DNA of 64,000 bases from Alopecurus myosuroides (lineage: Eukaryota > Streptophyta > Magnoliopsida > Poales > Poaceae). Within the stretch, counting starts at the first letter, position 1; every line of letters starts with the position of its first letter. Positions 1-12,760 of the stretch are shown in pieces. Under the pieces are notes generated by a model. The model was not told the DNA's origin, did no database searches, and saw only the letters and a list, made by a program, of their open reading frames with translations. Where the stretch lies: assembly GCA_028641055.1 (NCBI GenBank), contig CM054059.1:110062263-110126262 (forward strand). The letters are read 5' to 3'. The position numbers were made by a program, and so were the translations under genes.

Positions 1-2640
1 CTATTTAGGTCAATTGTTTTCTGTTTTGAGCCTTGCAAATGTTTTCAAAATTTCAAATTCAAACTATTCCTTTCACATTTGCTTAATTCCATAACTATTT
101 CAATATTAATCCAAATGTCACAAATAAAATATGTTTTCCATGTCAAATTAAACCATCTATCCAAATATAATTTTTGTTACATGGTTTGAATAATTAAAAT
201 TGCTTAAATAATTTAAACCTTGTTTAATTCATTTAAAATTGCTAAATTCATAACTTGCTCAACTCAAATTATTTCTGGACTTATAAAATATGTTTTCAAA
301 CTAGAAAAGTATAACCTTTTCAAATATGAATTTGGTTTTATGTTTTGAACAAATAAAATTCAAATAATATTCATACTTGTTTTAAATTCATTTAAATCTT
401 GTCTAAACTTGTTTAATTCATAATTAAATCATTGTAATTCCTTTTTCAATAATTGAAACATGTAATCCAACTAAAATTTGGTGTTCTTTTCAAATATAAA
501 CTTTGTTATCTGTTTTGAAAAATTTAACTTGGTGAAAACAACAAATACTTGTGTGACACCTTTAAGTAACCAAAATTCCATAACTTAATAAATAAATTTC
601 CAAACTTGGTAAACCTTATTTCAACTTGTTTCTATTGTTGTTATTTTTCTGTTTTCATCATCCATGCATCATGCTAATCCACTTTCACCTGTTGATTAGT
701 TGTAAAACAATTATTTCAACCTAAATGCATGGGCTTTTCATATGCAACTCAACTTGCATGTGGGTCCATTTAATATTGTTATCATGTCAACTAGTTCATT
801 TTTATGCATCAGTTAAATTGACATGCATCATCCCATGATTGTGCACTATGCCATGTTATTGATTGTTTGCCTCCTTGCGTTGTTTGTTTGCTTCTTCTCG
901 AATAGACGACGACGTTGAGACCGACGATCCTTACGACACCCCTTCTGAGGATTTAGCTCAGTACCAGGCTGCTGAGCTTGCAGGCAAGTATTCACTCACA
1001 TGAACCATCGTGTTCCTTTCAACATTGGATACCGATACTTTCCGTTGTCTATTCTGCTAGCCTATGTATCGTTGCTTGTTCTCCGAACCTATCACATGAA
1101 TCCCTTAACCCTGATATTGCCTCACCTCCACTCCTATAACCCCGTTGTTTGAGCCCGTGTCTTACTAGCATGCTTAGGGTTGTTTCTGCTCGAGTCTGTT
1201 ACCCGTTACTTTCTGTTACTATATTTCTATTATGTTCTATGGGCTCGATGTTTAAACAACAATCTGTTAATGCTTGGGTAATAATAATAATTTGATGTTA
1301 AGGCACCGGCAGGAGGCCCGGCGTGGTTTTGACTTTTGAGGCCTGCTAGTGTTGACCCTAATTAGGAAAAGGGTCTTGTCTACTGATCCATGATGAGCGT
1401 GCTCACCGCATCCGGGTGGTGGTATGGAACCCTCCTCGACTTTGATCTGATCCGCAGTTTGTCCGAAGAGCCACACTTAGTTCGGGTGTTCCATTTGGCT
1501 CATACGCATAAATGGGTCGCTCCCATGGTTACTGATGATGATGATGACGCACACATATAGGGCGAGACTTGTATTGCCGGGGTGTTGCGTCCTGCGGGAG
1601 TTTTGCACACTTGCGCTGAGTATTCGGCTGCGTGGATGGGACCTTATAGCTCCGTGGCTCCTAGGACAGGCTGTAGAGATGGTTCGAGTCGTGTCAAGCC
1701 AACCTGAGTTTTAGTTGGTGGCTTGAGTGTGTACGGGTACTGGAGCACACCCTGCAGGGATGAATCTTCTCGAGAAGCCATGTTGTCCGCGGTTATGTGA
1801 CGACTTGGTGAAAGTACTGGCTAACAAGTACTCAGACAACTTACACCTAACTAATGATAACTTGACTAGTAATAGGTTTATTGACACAATAAGTTGAACC
1901 ATCATTAGTCCAACTGTGGGAGTTATCCTCGGATTGCTTCTTTGGATAAGGGGCGAGATCCAGGATGGGTTTGTTTGGTGGTTAGTTATAGTTGGATACG
2001 ATACGTTATCTTATCTCCTTTCTGGTAGCCGGAAGTCATAGTATGTTTCTGTAGTTGGTTAGTGCAGCCCGCTGCCGCATCTTTTATATCACCCTTCCTT
2101 CCGTTGAACCCAGAGCATCTATGCTTGGTGTTGACGGGCTACACTTTGGTGAACTGTGAGTCTTGCTTGCCAGTACGTTTATGTACTGACACCTTTGGGG
2201 CTGTGGTTTCCGCAGACTACGATTCCGAGGATCCCCATGGTGGCTACTACGTGGAGTTCGACGAGGCTGCTGACGAGTAGATAGCGGACCCGGGCAGGAT
2301 CCGAGACTTCGTGGATGGGCTTCGTTTTCCTTTCATTCCCGGCTTCTTAAGCCTATTTGGTTTTGTCTGTACTCAGACCTGTTGAATGCTTCCGATGTGA
2401 TGTAATGATGTTATGTTGGGACATGTGTCCTCTGGATGATTGTATTTGCTATCTCTGCTCTAGTGAGAGCCAGTTGCAACTTATTTCCATCTTTTGTGTC
2501 TTAGAGATATGTTGTGCTATCATTTTGTTCAACGCTGTTGACGTACCATGTGTGTATGCTATGAAGTACGTCAATGGTAGTATCCTGATTTCTATGGGAT
2601 GGTTTACGTGGACGATGAACAGATAGGGGTTGGTTGTCAC
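1..2640 (+). mobile_element. Probable 3' portion of a very long LTR (Gypsy/LARD-like)
   Basis: There is no gene here. A strongly AT-rich first 850 bases with loosely repeated 'TTTTCAAATAT' phrases gives way to GC-richer DNA that holds short codon-like acidic stretches (about 905-985 and 2196-2280), the second ending in a TAG. The block closes with a T/G-rich tail ending in GTTGTCACA near 2639. The same plan, AT-rich then GC-richer then acidic codon-like piece then T/G-rich tail, is seen in the complete 6-kb insertion at 45547-51548. The two do not align base for base by eye, so this is a relative at best. The left end lies outside the window. The call rests on architecture only. Confidence 0.4.
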
Positions 2641-2794
2641 ACATACGTGTGTTGGCCTACTCGTAAAAGATGCGGGTGCCGGTAAACCCCGTAATCCAAT
2701 CCACTACTGTTCAACGGAACTGCGAGTATACTCTAGAAGTTCGGGTGCGACACACTAGGCTACGCACCACATTCGTGTCTAGCTTCCGTCTTTT

Positions 2795-3480
2795 AGCTTT
2801 TTATTGTCTCATTTTTCACATTTTCTTTTCTATTTTTTTTGTTTTTTTATCTCTATTTTATTTCTTTCTTTTCTATTTTATTATTTGTTTTTAGTTTTAT
2901 TTCCCTTTTATTCGAAAATACTCGTTTTGAAATTTATTCTAATTTAAAAAATGTTCAAAAAAAATACGGTCAGATTTGAAATCTGTTTAAAAATTGAAAA
3001 TTGTTCAAATTAAAAAATCGTTTAGATTTTAGAAAAGTCCACATTTTTAAAATCTGTTTAAAATTGAGAATTTATTCATTTTCAAATATTGTTCACCATT
3101 TTCAAAATTTGTTGCCACCCGATTCAATTTTGTTCATTTTCAAAATTTGTTTTGATTCAAATTTTGTTCATTTTCAAAATTGTTCACCATTCTAAAAAGT
3201 TGTTCATCTCTAAAATTTGTCCCGATTCAAAATCTGTTCAGATTCAAACTTTGTTCATTTTTAAAAATTGTTCAGCACTTAAATAAATAGTTCACCTTCA
3301 AAAAATGTTCAGATTCAAAGTTTCTTAATTTTCATAACTTGTCCCGACTCATTCGAGATTTTGTTCATTTTTTAAATTTGTTCATAATTTCAAAATTTAA
3401 TTTTTTCAATTTGATTTTTTTAATCTAGAAATTTTTCATTTTATGAACATTAAAAAAAAATTGAAAATATTTTCATGAAT
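2795..3480. repeat. AT-rich degenerate repeat of GTTCA/TTCAAAATT phrases
   Basis: After a T-rich run (2795-2900), the stretch 2940-3480 is built from irregular copies of phrases such as GTTCATTTTCAAAATTTG, spaced roughly 15-30 bases apart with substitutions. The short open frames across it are low-complexity Phe/Lys/Ile strings and are not genes. Similar 'TTCAAAATTTGTTC' tracts are common inside grass DNA transposons, but I see no terminal repeats here and do not assign a family. Confidence 0.6.
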
Positions 3481-3760
3481 CCATAAAAATTGGACACAGC
3501 ATACCGATGCTATTTGGGCCGGCCCATATAGGTAAGCCACCGCGCGAAACCCGGGCGAGTCATGGCTCCGACTCGCATAAGGCGAGGCATAGGAGAGGTC
3601 CCCTCAACGCGGCCGTCACTTGGATGGGTCAAGGTTCAAGCCGAGTGCCCTTCAAAAAAAAAAAAGGCCAAGCCGAGTGCGGCTGTGCGCATTGGCTAGC
3701 CATTGGCTTACTGTACAAAAAGAGTGACGCTCATTAACCTAAGGCTTTAAGCCGGGAGCC
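3481..3760. other. Spacer, no gene seen
   Basis: The sequence becomes GC-balanced and contains a GGGCCGGCCCA palindrome (3516-3526) and an A12 run near 3655. No open frame or recognisable repeat boundary was found. It may be the edge of a DNA transposon whose interior is the preceding AT-rich tract, but no inverted terminal repeat was identified. Confidence 0.3.
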
Positions 3761-4620
3761 GAGCGACGATGCCCAGGCCATCCGCGCGTCGCGCTCTGCG
3801 TTGTGGCCTAGCTGGTGTATTTTCGCTTTCACCCCTAAACACACGAAAATCACCTGTACTCCACTCATCCTCAACCGCAAGGTCCGCAACGCACCCTCTC
3901 TTTGACCACATCTCTCCCAAAGCGCACGGCCTCCCCGAAAATCGTAGTCACCGGCCCTGTCCCTGCACCCATCGCCCGCTCCCTCCGCCGCCTTCTTCTC
4001 GTCTGCTTCCGCTGCGGACAACGCCTCCGCCACCACCCACACCATGACGAGCCACCCACAGACCTAGAAACCGCCCCGTCTCCCAGATGTAATCTCTAGC
4101 GTCACCAGATCTAGCTGCGAGCCGGGATTGCCGAAGCATCAGCAGGTGGTGGCGCCCGCGGGTGGGGGTGTTGAGGGGGTGAGCTCGGCGGGAATGGCTG
4201 GGCGGAGCGGAGGGGTCGATAGCCACTTCCCTCAATAGTCTCCGCGAAAAAATCCGAACCGAGGCAGTTTTTTTGTGGCCGGCGACCTCCTTCCCTTAAT
4301 AGTCGCCGCGCACATCTTCCCCTCGGCGGCCGGCGCCGCCCTCTCCCTCCATCCCACCATCGGGGGCCGGACGCGTCCTTTCTTTTCCGAGGGCGACGGC
4401 ACGACGCCCATGCCATCCTTGCGGAGGTCTTGGTGGTGGTGGTGGTTGCGCGGATAAATAGGCGGCCACAAAGCAGAGGTGGCCATTCTTCTCTTCCTCC
4501 GTCTCCCTCCTCCAGAACCACAAGCTAGGGCACCACTTCGTCTTTGCAAGGCGGTGCTCTGACTGTGGTGCGCCCGTGCCTATCCTCATCATTGTCTTTC
4601 CACTCCCAGGTCACTACTCA
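3761..4620 (+). promoter_or_regulatory. GC-rich, CpG-rich promoter-like block
   Basis: This block is much richer in C, G and CpG than its flanks. It ends with an ATAAATA box at 4454-4460, followed about 30 bases later by a pyrimidine-rich stretch (CTTCTCTTCCTCCGTCTCCC, 4489-4508), the usual layout of a grass core promoter and start site. Overlapping open frames occur on both strands; their Pro/Arg/Ser-rich products are what random GC-rich DNA gives. A possible transcript begins just downstream. No transcription evidence can be seen from sequence alone. Confidence 0.35.
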
Positions 4621-5540
4621 TGGGGATTGATCGATCAACTAAATGTATAGATCCTCTTCTGTAGCGGAGGAGATTACAGGAGCCCCTCGAGCCTACCGTC
4701 TAGGAGAAACAGAGGAGCTGTGAGGGAGCACCGTCGGCAGCATCCGGAACACAGGCGGAAGCAGCCATGATCGATGACCACAATCCAGGTAACGATTCCT
4801 TTCTATCTCAACTTTCCCTCCTGCCCATATTTTATGCCCAACTTCCGTTGGATACACTGATGCAGTTAAGTGACTTGCGTACATATAAGTGATTCAGGTT
4901 TGTTTGCTATTTGATCCACTTTAAGTTGTGCTCAACTATGTGGTGAAAACTGATGCGACTTAGGAAATTATGGTTCTTGGTCCTGCCGTGCATCACACTA
5001 CAAGTAAAAAATTTAGACAATAGGAGACTAGGAGGTATCTACATAGACAAATCGTTGGTTCCATCAGTAGTTCAGTACGCAGCTTGTAGCAGTTGATCAC
5101 ACAGATTGATTCATTGATTTCATCAGGAGATGGCACGACTTCTAGCAGACGATCTTGTGATTACCATGATCATAGATAAGACCATCATCTTCACCCTGGA
5201 CATCCATGTCGAGTCAGTATACCAGTCCTGGAAGACGCATCTCCCGGAGGCCTACAACGTATCGGCAACGTCCCAAAGCACGAGTAAGTATGGCGTCCAT
5301 GTCGGCGTGACATCCTCGAAAATTTTGTCGCTGCAGTTTGTGGTAGCTGGACCAGCGTCTGAGCCACTCATGACCAGGCCGATGCTTCCCATAGTCCGGC
5401 CGCTCCTGCCAATGGTTCTCCCGCCAAGCTGCTGCCACCCATGGTCTGGCCGCTGCCGCCGGCGGGGCTCCCGCCCAGCTTCTCTGCTTCTTGGGATCCC
5501 CTGTATCTTCTCTGCAGAAGAGGACGAGAACTTTGGTTGA
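4490..5540 (+). ncRNA. Possible spliced transcript, non-coding or gene relic
   Basis: Downstream of the ATAAATA box is an exon-like segment with a good donor (CCAG|GTAACG, exon end 4788) and a matching acceptor (CATCAG|GAGATG, exon start 5127). The only ATG just before the donor (4767) gives a 24-residue peptide across the junction, so this pair of exons does not encode a normal protein. A 136-codon frame opens in the second segment (5130-5540), but its product is unlike any family I know and has no clear domain. I read this as a long non-coding transcript or the remains of a gene. Splice sites may be chance matches. Confidence 0.25.
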
Positions 5541-8136
5541 TCGATCGATCACCAGGTTTGGTCCAGCCAAGTGTATTTGCTACTGTGATGTATTTAAATT
5601 GTATTTGACAATGTATTTTGAGGTTAATAAAATCAATATATCTCTAAAAGTAGAAACACCGTTGTCTTGCATATAAGTTGCTTACTTGCCTATAATGCAC
5701 ATTTCCTGTTTAGATAGGAACTGACGAACAAGATATATTGCAATACTTATCACAGGAATGGACTATAACTTCAAGCACAATATTGCCAAGCTCCTTGCCA
5801 ACTTCATCATCTATAGCTCTGCAGCGAGGATGTCCCGTGTGGCAGGGATGCTTTAGCCGCCTTACAGGAGCCGACTAGAAGGGATACCTTGAAGTTGACG
5901 TCCTCTATACTCTACTTCTGAAATCTTTCAATTCAACAATGAATCCATCTTAACACCGTCATGAAATCCTATGTGGATTTTTTTTTGCATATTAGGGCTC
6001 GAAGCATCTCATGTTGATGGGCAGCCTGGTGCTCTATTGTGGTGAAGACGTCTTCATGAACTCAACTAACCTGTGCATACATAATTACACCTCCTACCGT
6101 CGCAGTTTCTTCTTTCTGCTAGGAACAGTTGAGTGTATGTCTATCTATCTGATTGAGGGTTTCCTGATGTATGTGTCTAAAGAGAATCACTGAGGCACAA
6201 GATAGTAGGACTGTGCATTGTCATTCAATATGAGTTGGTGTGATCTTATCCACCCAAATAATTATTGACATGTGTAGCAAAATGAGCAAGTTTATGTGTA
6301 TTAGCTTGTATATAGTTTGAATCATTTAGTCAGTAGAATTTAATATTGATAGAGTCATATCAAGAGGTGTCTGCTACATAGATTGTCATCTCTTTCAGTT
6401 TTGGTTTCATACCATTTTTCATGGTTAGCACTTCACTTTCGCCATTGACAATAGCATGTGGTTGGAAGGTATCCTGCCTGAAGCAGATGATGGTTACACA
6501 CTTACACTACACCAACCTGGCTTTTGGATGTTATCAGTTAGATGCAGTGGTTGATTATCTTGCTAACAAGGTAAATTTATACGAGGTTCAATTTTACAAG
6601 GGAAATATATTTTACTGTTAGCATGCGATCGTACTTAATTTGTGTGCTCTGTCCCTTAACGAAAATGTTAAGCAACTACAAACCTTCAAGGACCGTAAAT
6701 ATTAATTGTTGCAGCTTGACTTCCATGTAAATAAAATTCACATTTGTATGTCACTTATTTAGATGAAGCTTTGAATTTTACATCTCAACTTTTGATGACC
6801 GCTTCACTGTTTCCGAGTACCATCTCTGCTTTCAGATTTTCGTGATGTAGAAGTCTCTTCTCATCTTGCGGACTTTATTTGCGGTTTCTCATCATGAGCA
6901 CATCACATACTTCTTAAATCTAACAATAAGACTATCTTGTACATATATTTCTTGGTAGGATTTAAAAATTATAGCTTGGTACTTGTTATATGCATATGGA
7001 TTGTGATGTCAATTCTGAGCCAGCTCTGCATGTACATCACTACAATAATTTATCAAGCTGCTACGTGCATATGCCACATTGAGTATGGAGTTATTGTTTC
7101 TTCTGCTATTCTTATGGAACATATCAATGCAAAAACTACCTTCGAGTATGTAGATGCAAATGAAATTGTATATTTGAAAGAGTTTCCGTCTTTTTTTTTA
7201 CTTCGTAATGGGCTTATGCTAACCAACAAGACGGTGAATTTGTAAAAATATGTTTGCGGTATGCAATTAGAAGTTGGGTTGTGTTTATTCTCTTCCCAGA
7301 TCATGAATTCATTTTGGTATGGCATATAATAGACTAGTGCAGTTTTTGCAAGACACATGGTCATTCTTTAAAGCATCCATGTGAGGATGACAAAATTTCT
7401 TTGAGTGATAGAGAGGCAAAGCCATAATGCTCATTTGAGAAGTAACAATTTTGTGATTTGAATGTCTTTGAATGCCTTGAAATTGCAGGCTGCCATTTTC
7501 TGAACACTCTCTGGAACAATGATGAGCAAATATAATTGCATATGTACTTTTACCAACCATTATTCGCTTTTGATGAGTACCATCCCACCCATATATATTT
7601 TACTATTGAATTTAATAGCGGATTGTTAGGTCATGCAACCGATTTTCACATTGAGCAATAGTTTTATGTTGACATTCGTTCTTGACCACCGAGTCACTCC
7701 ATAGAGATGTACTGTGAAATTATTCTCCAATCGCATATTTTCTTATAATTATTGTACCATTAAATTTTGGTTTTATGTAATTCTTAATGGTTTTAACACT
7801 AAATTTAATGAGAGAAGGTGCAAATATTGCAAACGTGTTTTTTTATCTTTTATTTTTCGCGAAGCGCGCTGTTTTCCATTGTTATATGCGTTCATTGGAA
7901 TGTCTGATGTCTTACATAGTGGAGCAAATTTGTCACTGTATTTGGCCATGCTGGTTGTATCATGTGTCATCCTGTTTACTTGAAGCGCCATCATTTTAGT
8001 TCTCACAAGCAAACAATACAAGTAAAATCTTATCTTACTAAATTGAGCATCATCGGATAGAAATGTGGAGTGGCCAGCCATGTACTGCTGAATTATTGTT
8101 ACTAGCGATTACTCGATGTAGCAAAATATAGTAAAA
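5541..8136. other. AT-rich intergenic DNA, no gene recognised
   Basis: No open frame with sensible composition exceeds about 100 codons, and those present are hydrophobic or low-complexity. Short fragments near 5755-5880 and 6421-6570 have isolated exon-like composition with nearby AG/GT dinucleotides, so decayed exons of the upstream locus are possible, but I could not link them into a reading frame. No transposon termini were recognised. Confidence 0.35.
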
Positions 8137-8574
8137 TCATGTACAGGTTACTAACACCACATTCTGAACAAGAAAAAACGCGCCAACACTGTCAAGCAAG
8201 AACGATAAGCCGACGGCGCGGCAAAGCGCGCTGCTCCGTCTAGTAAAGATGAACTGCTCCACAAGGTGATCGAAAAGAAGAAGAAAAATAGACGAGAAGA
8301 AGGGATCCGTTGACCACGGACTCATGGACGTTAACCTGGCGGCTGCGCGCGTTGTTTGAACTGCACAGAACCGGGCCGTTAGCGTATTCTACGGTGATAA
8401 TTACAGCTTGGCCGCTGATTGACAGTTGGAAAGGAAACCGCATCCAGGACATGGCCAAACCGTCGTTGACCGCGTATGTACAGAGCCGCCGGCGAAAGAG
8501 CAGAGACGTACTCGCGACGGCGATGCATGATCTGAGCGACAGCAGAACTGATCCGTCCCACTCGAGAACTCGTG

Positions 8575-9015
8575 TCAGCCGGTGAGGACCGCGGAGGATA
8601 CAGGGGAAGCTCTGAACTGAAGACTGATGGGGATAGTGTCGGAGTTGGAATCGACGAAGAAGTAGGCGACGCAGTCTCTCTCCGCTTGTACGACGAGGAT
8701 GGCGATGACGACCTCGAGCGGCTCTAGCGTTCGTAAAGAATAATCCCTCGCTAGCTGCCGGAACGTACGCTGCTCCTTATCGAAATGGCAAGCCATGCTT
8801 GCACCACACCAAGCCAAGCGAGAGATGAGCATTCTTGCCATGCTGGATTTTCTGAACGTGTGAGCCAGGAAGGAACGAGGATTGTGGTCACTGATGACTG
8901 CTTCGCCGCCGGGTCGTAGCTGAGCTCGAACCGGTAAACGTAGCCAGGTCATTGAAACAGTAAAAGCACGAAAGACTGTCCCTCGCCGAATCCTGTCGCT
9001 CCACCTCGACAGCAA
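8575..9015 (-). CDS. Hypothetical 146-residue frame, doubtful
   Basis: An ATG-to-stop frame of 146 codons on the minus strand lies in GC-balanced DNA. The product has basic and hydrophobic stretches but no domain, signal peptide or membrane segment that I recognise. There is no TATA box or poly(A) signal that clearly belongs to it. An open frame of this size in GC-rich DNA can occur by chance, and no neighbour supports a function. Listed only because it is the longest frame in the 5.5-12 kb interval. Confidence 0.15.
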   Translation of the reverse strand: MLSRWSDRIRRGTVFRAFTVSMTWLRLPVRAQLRPGGEAVISDHNPRSFLAHTFRKSSMARMLISRLAWCGASMACHFDKEQRTFRQLARDYSLRTLEPLEVVIAILVVQAERDCVAYFFVDSNSDTIPISLQFRASPVSSAVLTG

Positions 9016-12000
9016 CAGTCAACACCGTCGCAAAACGTTAGGCTGTGAGGACCCACATGCCACTGTTGTTGTCAGGGTCACGCGAGGCAAGTACACATGG
9101 CGGGCCCCTCGACGGCCGTGACACAGCTGGAAAGTCGGGTGGGCGGTGGCCTTGGTCCAGGAAAAAAGCGGTGGCGTCCACGTCAGCGTGAACACTACGT
9201 ACACGCCCGCCCGGCCGGCCTTCGTTATCTTACCGGAAATCGCCACCGTCTACATGAGGATGTCGCAGTCGTGTAGCCTTTCGGCGGCACTACATGTTAG
9301 ACTGCCTGGTCGGAAAACATGGAAGAGAATCAGATAGTACAAAATTGTAAAGATACGTACTTGTGCATAATGAATTTTACTTCGAATTCGTATACAAAGT
9401 GTGGGCTGAAAGACAAGCGCCACACCGGCGAGGCCTGGCATATGTGTGACGCAGGAAGATGCCGCTAAACCCTGACCGTTCGTTGACGAGATCAGCGGTT
9501 GAAAAGTACAAAGTGTTGGAACATCATCATGGGGCCCTAGAGCGGCAGCCGGCCTGGTTTTGCTTTAGTCGATTCCGTGAAAATCCGATGGACAAAACGG
9601 CGGTTGATCAAGAGAAAAATTATACGTACTATTCACGGACAGCTCGGTGCAGAGCATGAGCACGACCACCTGGAAAGACCACCAACACGCATGCACTGCA
9701 TCTCAAGACCCCAAGAGCTGCCAATTATACATTACTTTTAGTTAATGAACACCAATTCTTCCGTCCCAATAAGAAAATGCTTGCACAAACAGCAATGAGC
9801 GTGTAATGATTCTTGCATAATTGTTTGGTCTCGCTTTTCCATCTTCGATCGAGAGCCAAGACCATGGACCAAGTGACACGGCAACTTTACATCTCACCGA
9901 GAATGACCAAAACTGCAGCTGTGGAAACATATACAAGATCGCAATGGCGTACCATGCCCATGCACCCGGCTGGATCGATCCAGATCCAGCGGTGCCAATA
10001 TCCTTCCCCTATTATATATAAAAAAAATATACTCGACCAAGTTTTAGATCTCAACTTGATATAGAGTAGTACAAGATCGGAGAACAGTGCAAAGATTCTG
10101 ACTGGCCGTGGACTGAATTGATGCTAGAAAAAAAGGATAAAAAGAGTACAGCCTGAATAATTGTCCTTCTGCCGGGTGCTAATTAGTCCACATGTGCATG
10201 TGAAAACTAAACATTACCCATATGATATGATGTTCTCACATGGGGGCAATTGTACTGTACTGAGATCTAGATAGAAGCACCAGAAGATACAAACAAAAAG
10301 GTTAATCAAGCAACACTAATCAGTATCACTAAAGAAACTTGGAAGATTAACTTCGCAAATTGCAATTATATATGCACTCGTACGTACTTAACCACGCACG
10401 CAGAGACAAGAGCTTGCAGGCAGTGCCAGCGTCAGCGTGCCGAAAGGAGTCGCTAGGGTCGGTTTGGACGGCCGATTATTAGCTGCCGCCCACTGCGCGG
10501 CGGGCCCAGCGAGACCTACTAAAGAGAAACCAAAAGCCAAAGCTATCATCGTCCTCTTCTTCTCCTCCTCCATTTCTTTGCCCTTGGATCTGATGATGGA
10601 GTTTGTGGCTGCGCAGGCTCGACTGGACCAGCTTTAATTTGGACTGTGCCATGCATGATGCCATTGCTCAAAACTGTTTGCTTCCTACTCTACTAGTGTT
10701 GCATACCAGCAGTATACTTTAAGTTTATAAGGTGGGAAATCTTATCATCCTGGTATATAGAAAATTAAATCCGCGGTTTGTTTTTTCAGATAATGACTTC
10801 CATATCTTGCACTCACGATGTAGACTCAAAGGTTATCCGAATTGATTACTTTGTTTTGCAAAGGAGAAAATGCTCACTTAACAGATGCTAGCATACGTCA
10901 ATGAAATGGTCCGCAGATGATAGCACTACTTTTCATTGTGTATTCATCGGTCGGTCTCTTTGGTGGATCAAGTCATCAAGAATCTTCCATGGATTAAGAT
11001 GGCTTTAATACCAGGAGAGATGAGACACTCCCTTACACAATTCTCAGCAGGAGAAAGGGCTGGTGCAACGTAATAATTAGCCATTTGGTAGTACCTTAAG
11101 CATGTCGAAGCATCTAATGGATAGACGAATAATTGGTTTTTTTTTAACATAGACGAATAATTGGGTTACTTCACACAATTGGGCTAATTAGGAGGAGATA
11201 CCACCTGAAATGATTTTTCAGTTTCTTGCTTGTGGATGAACGGAGGGGTTTGTTTGCAAGGTAATCCAAAATAGCAAAGACGTGCACGAAGGAAGCACCT
11301 TAAGTTTTGGAGTGCATTATTGGTGCACCTATCAATTTCTCTCGAGCAAAGCGATGTACGATAAACATGGTACTCGAAGAGAATCGGTCCTCCAAAGGAA
11401 AAAAAAATGGGGGTTTCTCAAGTGGGATGAGAAAATGACTTAATATGTGCAAAACAGTGAGGGTAGACAACGAGGAAAAGAGAGCGGAAGAACAAACACA
11501 TGTCTAAATAGGTTTTTTTTTCTTCCGGGGATTTTTGTCAACTACACACAACTTTATTTTCCTGATATTTCTTAATTATTTAATAGAATTGTAGTCGTAT
11601 TTGGAGGAAATTCGAACAAATGTGTGGCACATTACCAACTACATACCCTTGATTACTTTCATACACTACTTACAGACGAGGCAAAACACATTCCGCGCTA
11701 ACTAAAGGATCTTCAAGTCGTTTATTGCTAAATATTATATCTCTCTCAAGTCCTTCACATCTCTGTTGGCTATAGTAAAATCTCGATACAATTGGGGCAA
11801 CACAACCACCAACATGAATCATGTATGATAAAACCGCCGTATCATAGGCGGCAACCATCTGTGTCTCACCTCATGCACAAGTTAGATTTGTCGGTTTGCA
11901 TTATTTTTGTTCTTTCTACACATTATCCTCGTTTATGCTTCTCGGTATAGTTCTTATGGTATTTTGATATACATGTCGTATATCTTGAGATCACTCGTTA

Positions 12001-12390
12001 TGGCATTTTCATACACAACTTCAAAATAAGAAAAACAAATGGAAGTATGTTTCATTGGACCTTTCCTTTTTTTTTCCCCAAAGGAATTCAATGGAGGTTC
12101 GTGGTTGTGCTCTTTTTTTCTTCTTCCATTTTATTTTTTTATCAGCCCCCTTTGAATTCCGTGTATCTTCAGCACACATGTAACGGTCTTTTCGCGCACA
12201 CCACATTAAAATAAGGAAACCAGGAGTACAAATTCAGTGCCAACAAGTTTCATGGGAGCTCTATCATACAAAAAAAAAGGTGGCGGAGAATTCTCAAACT
12301 CTCTATTTGGGCTGAGAGCAACTGAGCAAAGTTTAAAATGCTGCTCATAGACGGTGACTAGGTATTGACAATAATTTTTCTGCCAAACGA
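9016..12390. other. Intergenic DNA upstream of the coiled-coil gene
   Basis: No convincing gene, RNA gene or bounded transposon was found. Composition alternates between GC-balanced (9.0-9.6 kb, 10.4-10.65 kb) and AT-rich. A 14-base phrase, AGACGAATAATTGG, occurs twice at about 11123 and 11151. Open frames are short and on both strands. Distal regulatory sequence for the gene starting near 12.76 kb could lie here, but nothing specific is visible. Confidence 0.4.
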
Positions 12391-12399
12391 TTTAATTGT

Positions 12400-12760
12400 T
12401 TATATGCTCTTCAGGGGGTTCTCGTTGCAAAATTCCCCTCCGAAAAACCGCTCCAGCGCCGCCGCCGCGACATGCGCAGGGTGTCGCTGAGTGGCACGCC
12501 TGGTAGTTCTGCCGCCCACGGCTTAATCCCATTTTTTTCCCACCGACTAGTGGGCCCAGGCACGCACGGACCCCGCCGGCAGTGTCCGCAACGGAGGTGA
12601 GCGCACGGGTCGGTGAGCCGAGCAACCCCGCCGGCTTTATTGGTGGGCCCGGCCAACTCAGCGGCACGTATGCAGATATAAACCCCCGCACCAAGGAGAA
12701 ATTGCAGTTCTCAAAACCCCGACAAAATATAAAAGATTCTCTCCCCCATTCTCTCTCTCC
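12400..12760 (+). promoter_or_regulatory. Core promoter of the coiled-coil gene
   Basis: A GC-rich upstream block is followed by a strong TATAAAAG box at 12728-12735 and then a CT-rich tract (12740-12768), the pyrimidine patch usual at plant start sites. Transcription is therefore expected to begin at about 12760. A second, weaker ATATAAAC lies at 12675-12682. The spacing fits the non-coding first exon that ends at the donor at 12882/12883. Confidence 0.7.

Noticed and set aside
3734..4592. Overlapping frames of 60-136 codons on both strands
   Set aside because: They sit in CpG-rich DNA, overlap in several phases, and their Pro/Arg/Ser-rich products have no domains.
4996..5012. CACTACAAGTAAAAAA, resembling a CACTA transposon end
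   Set aside because: No matching inverted end or 3-base target duplication was found within several kb.
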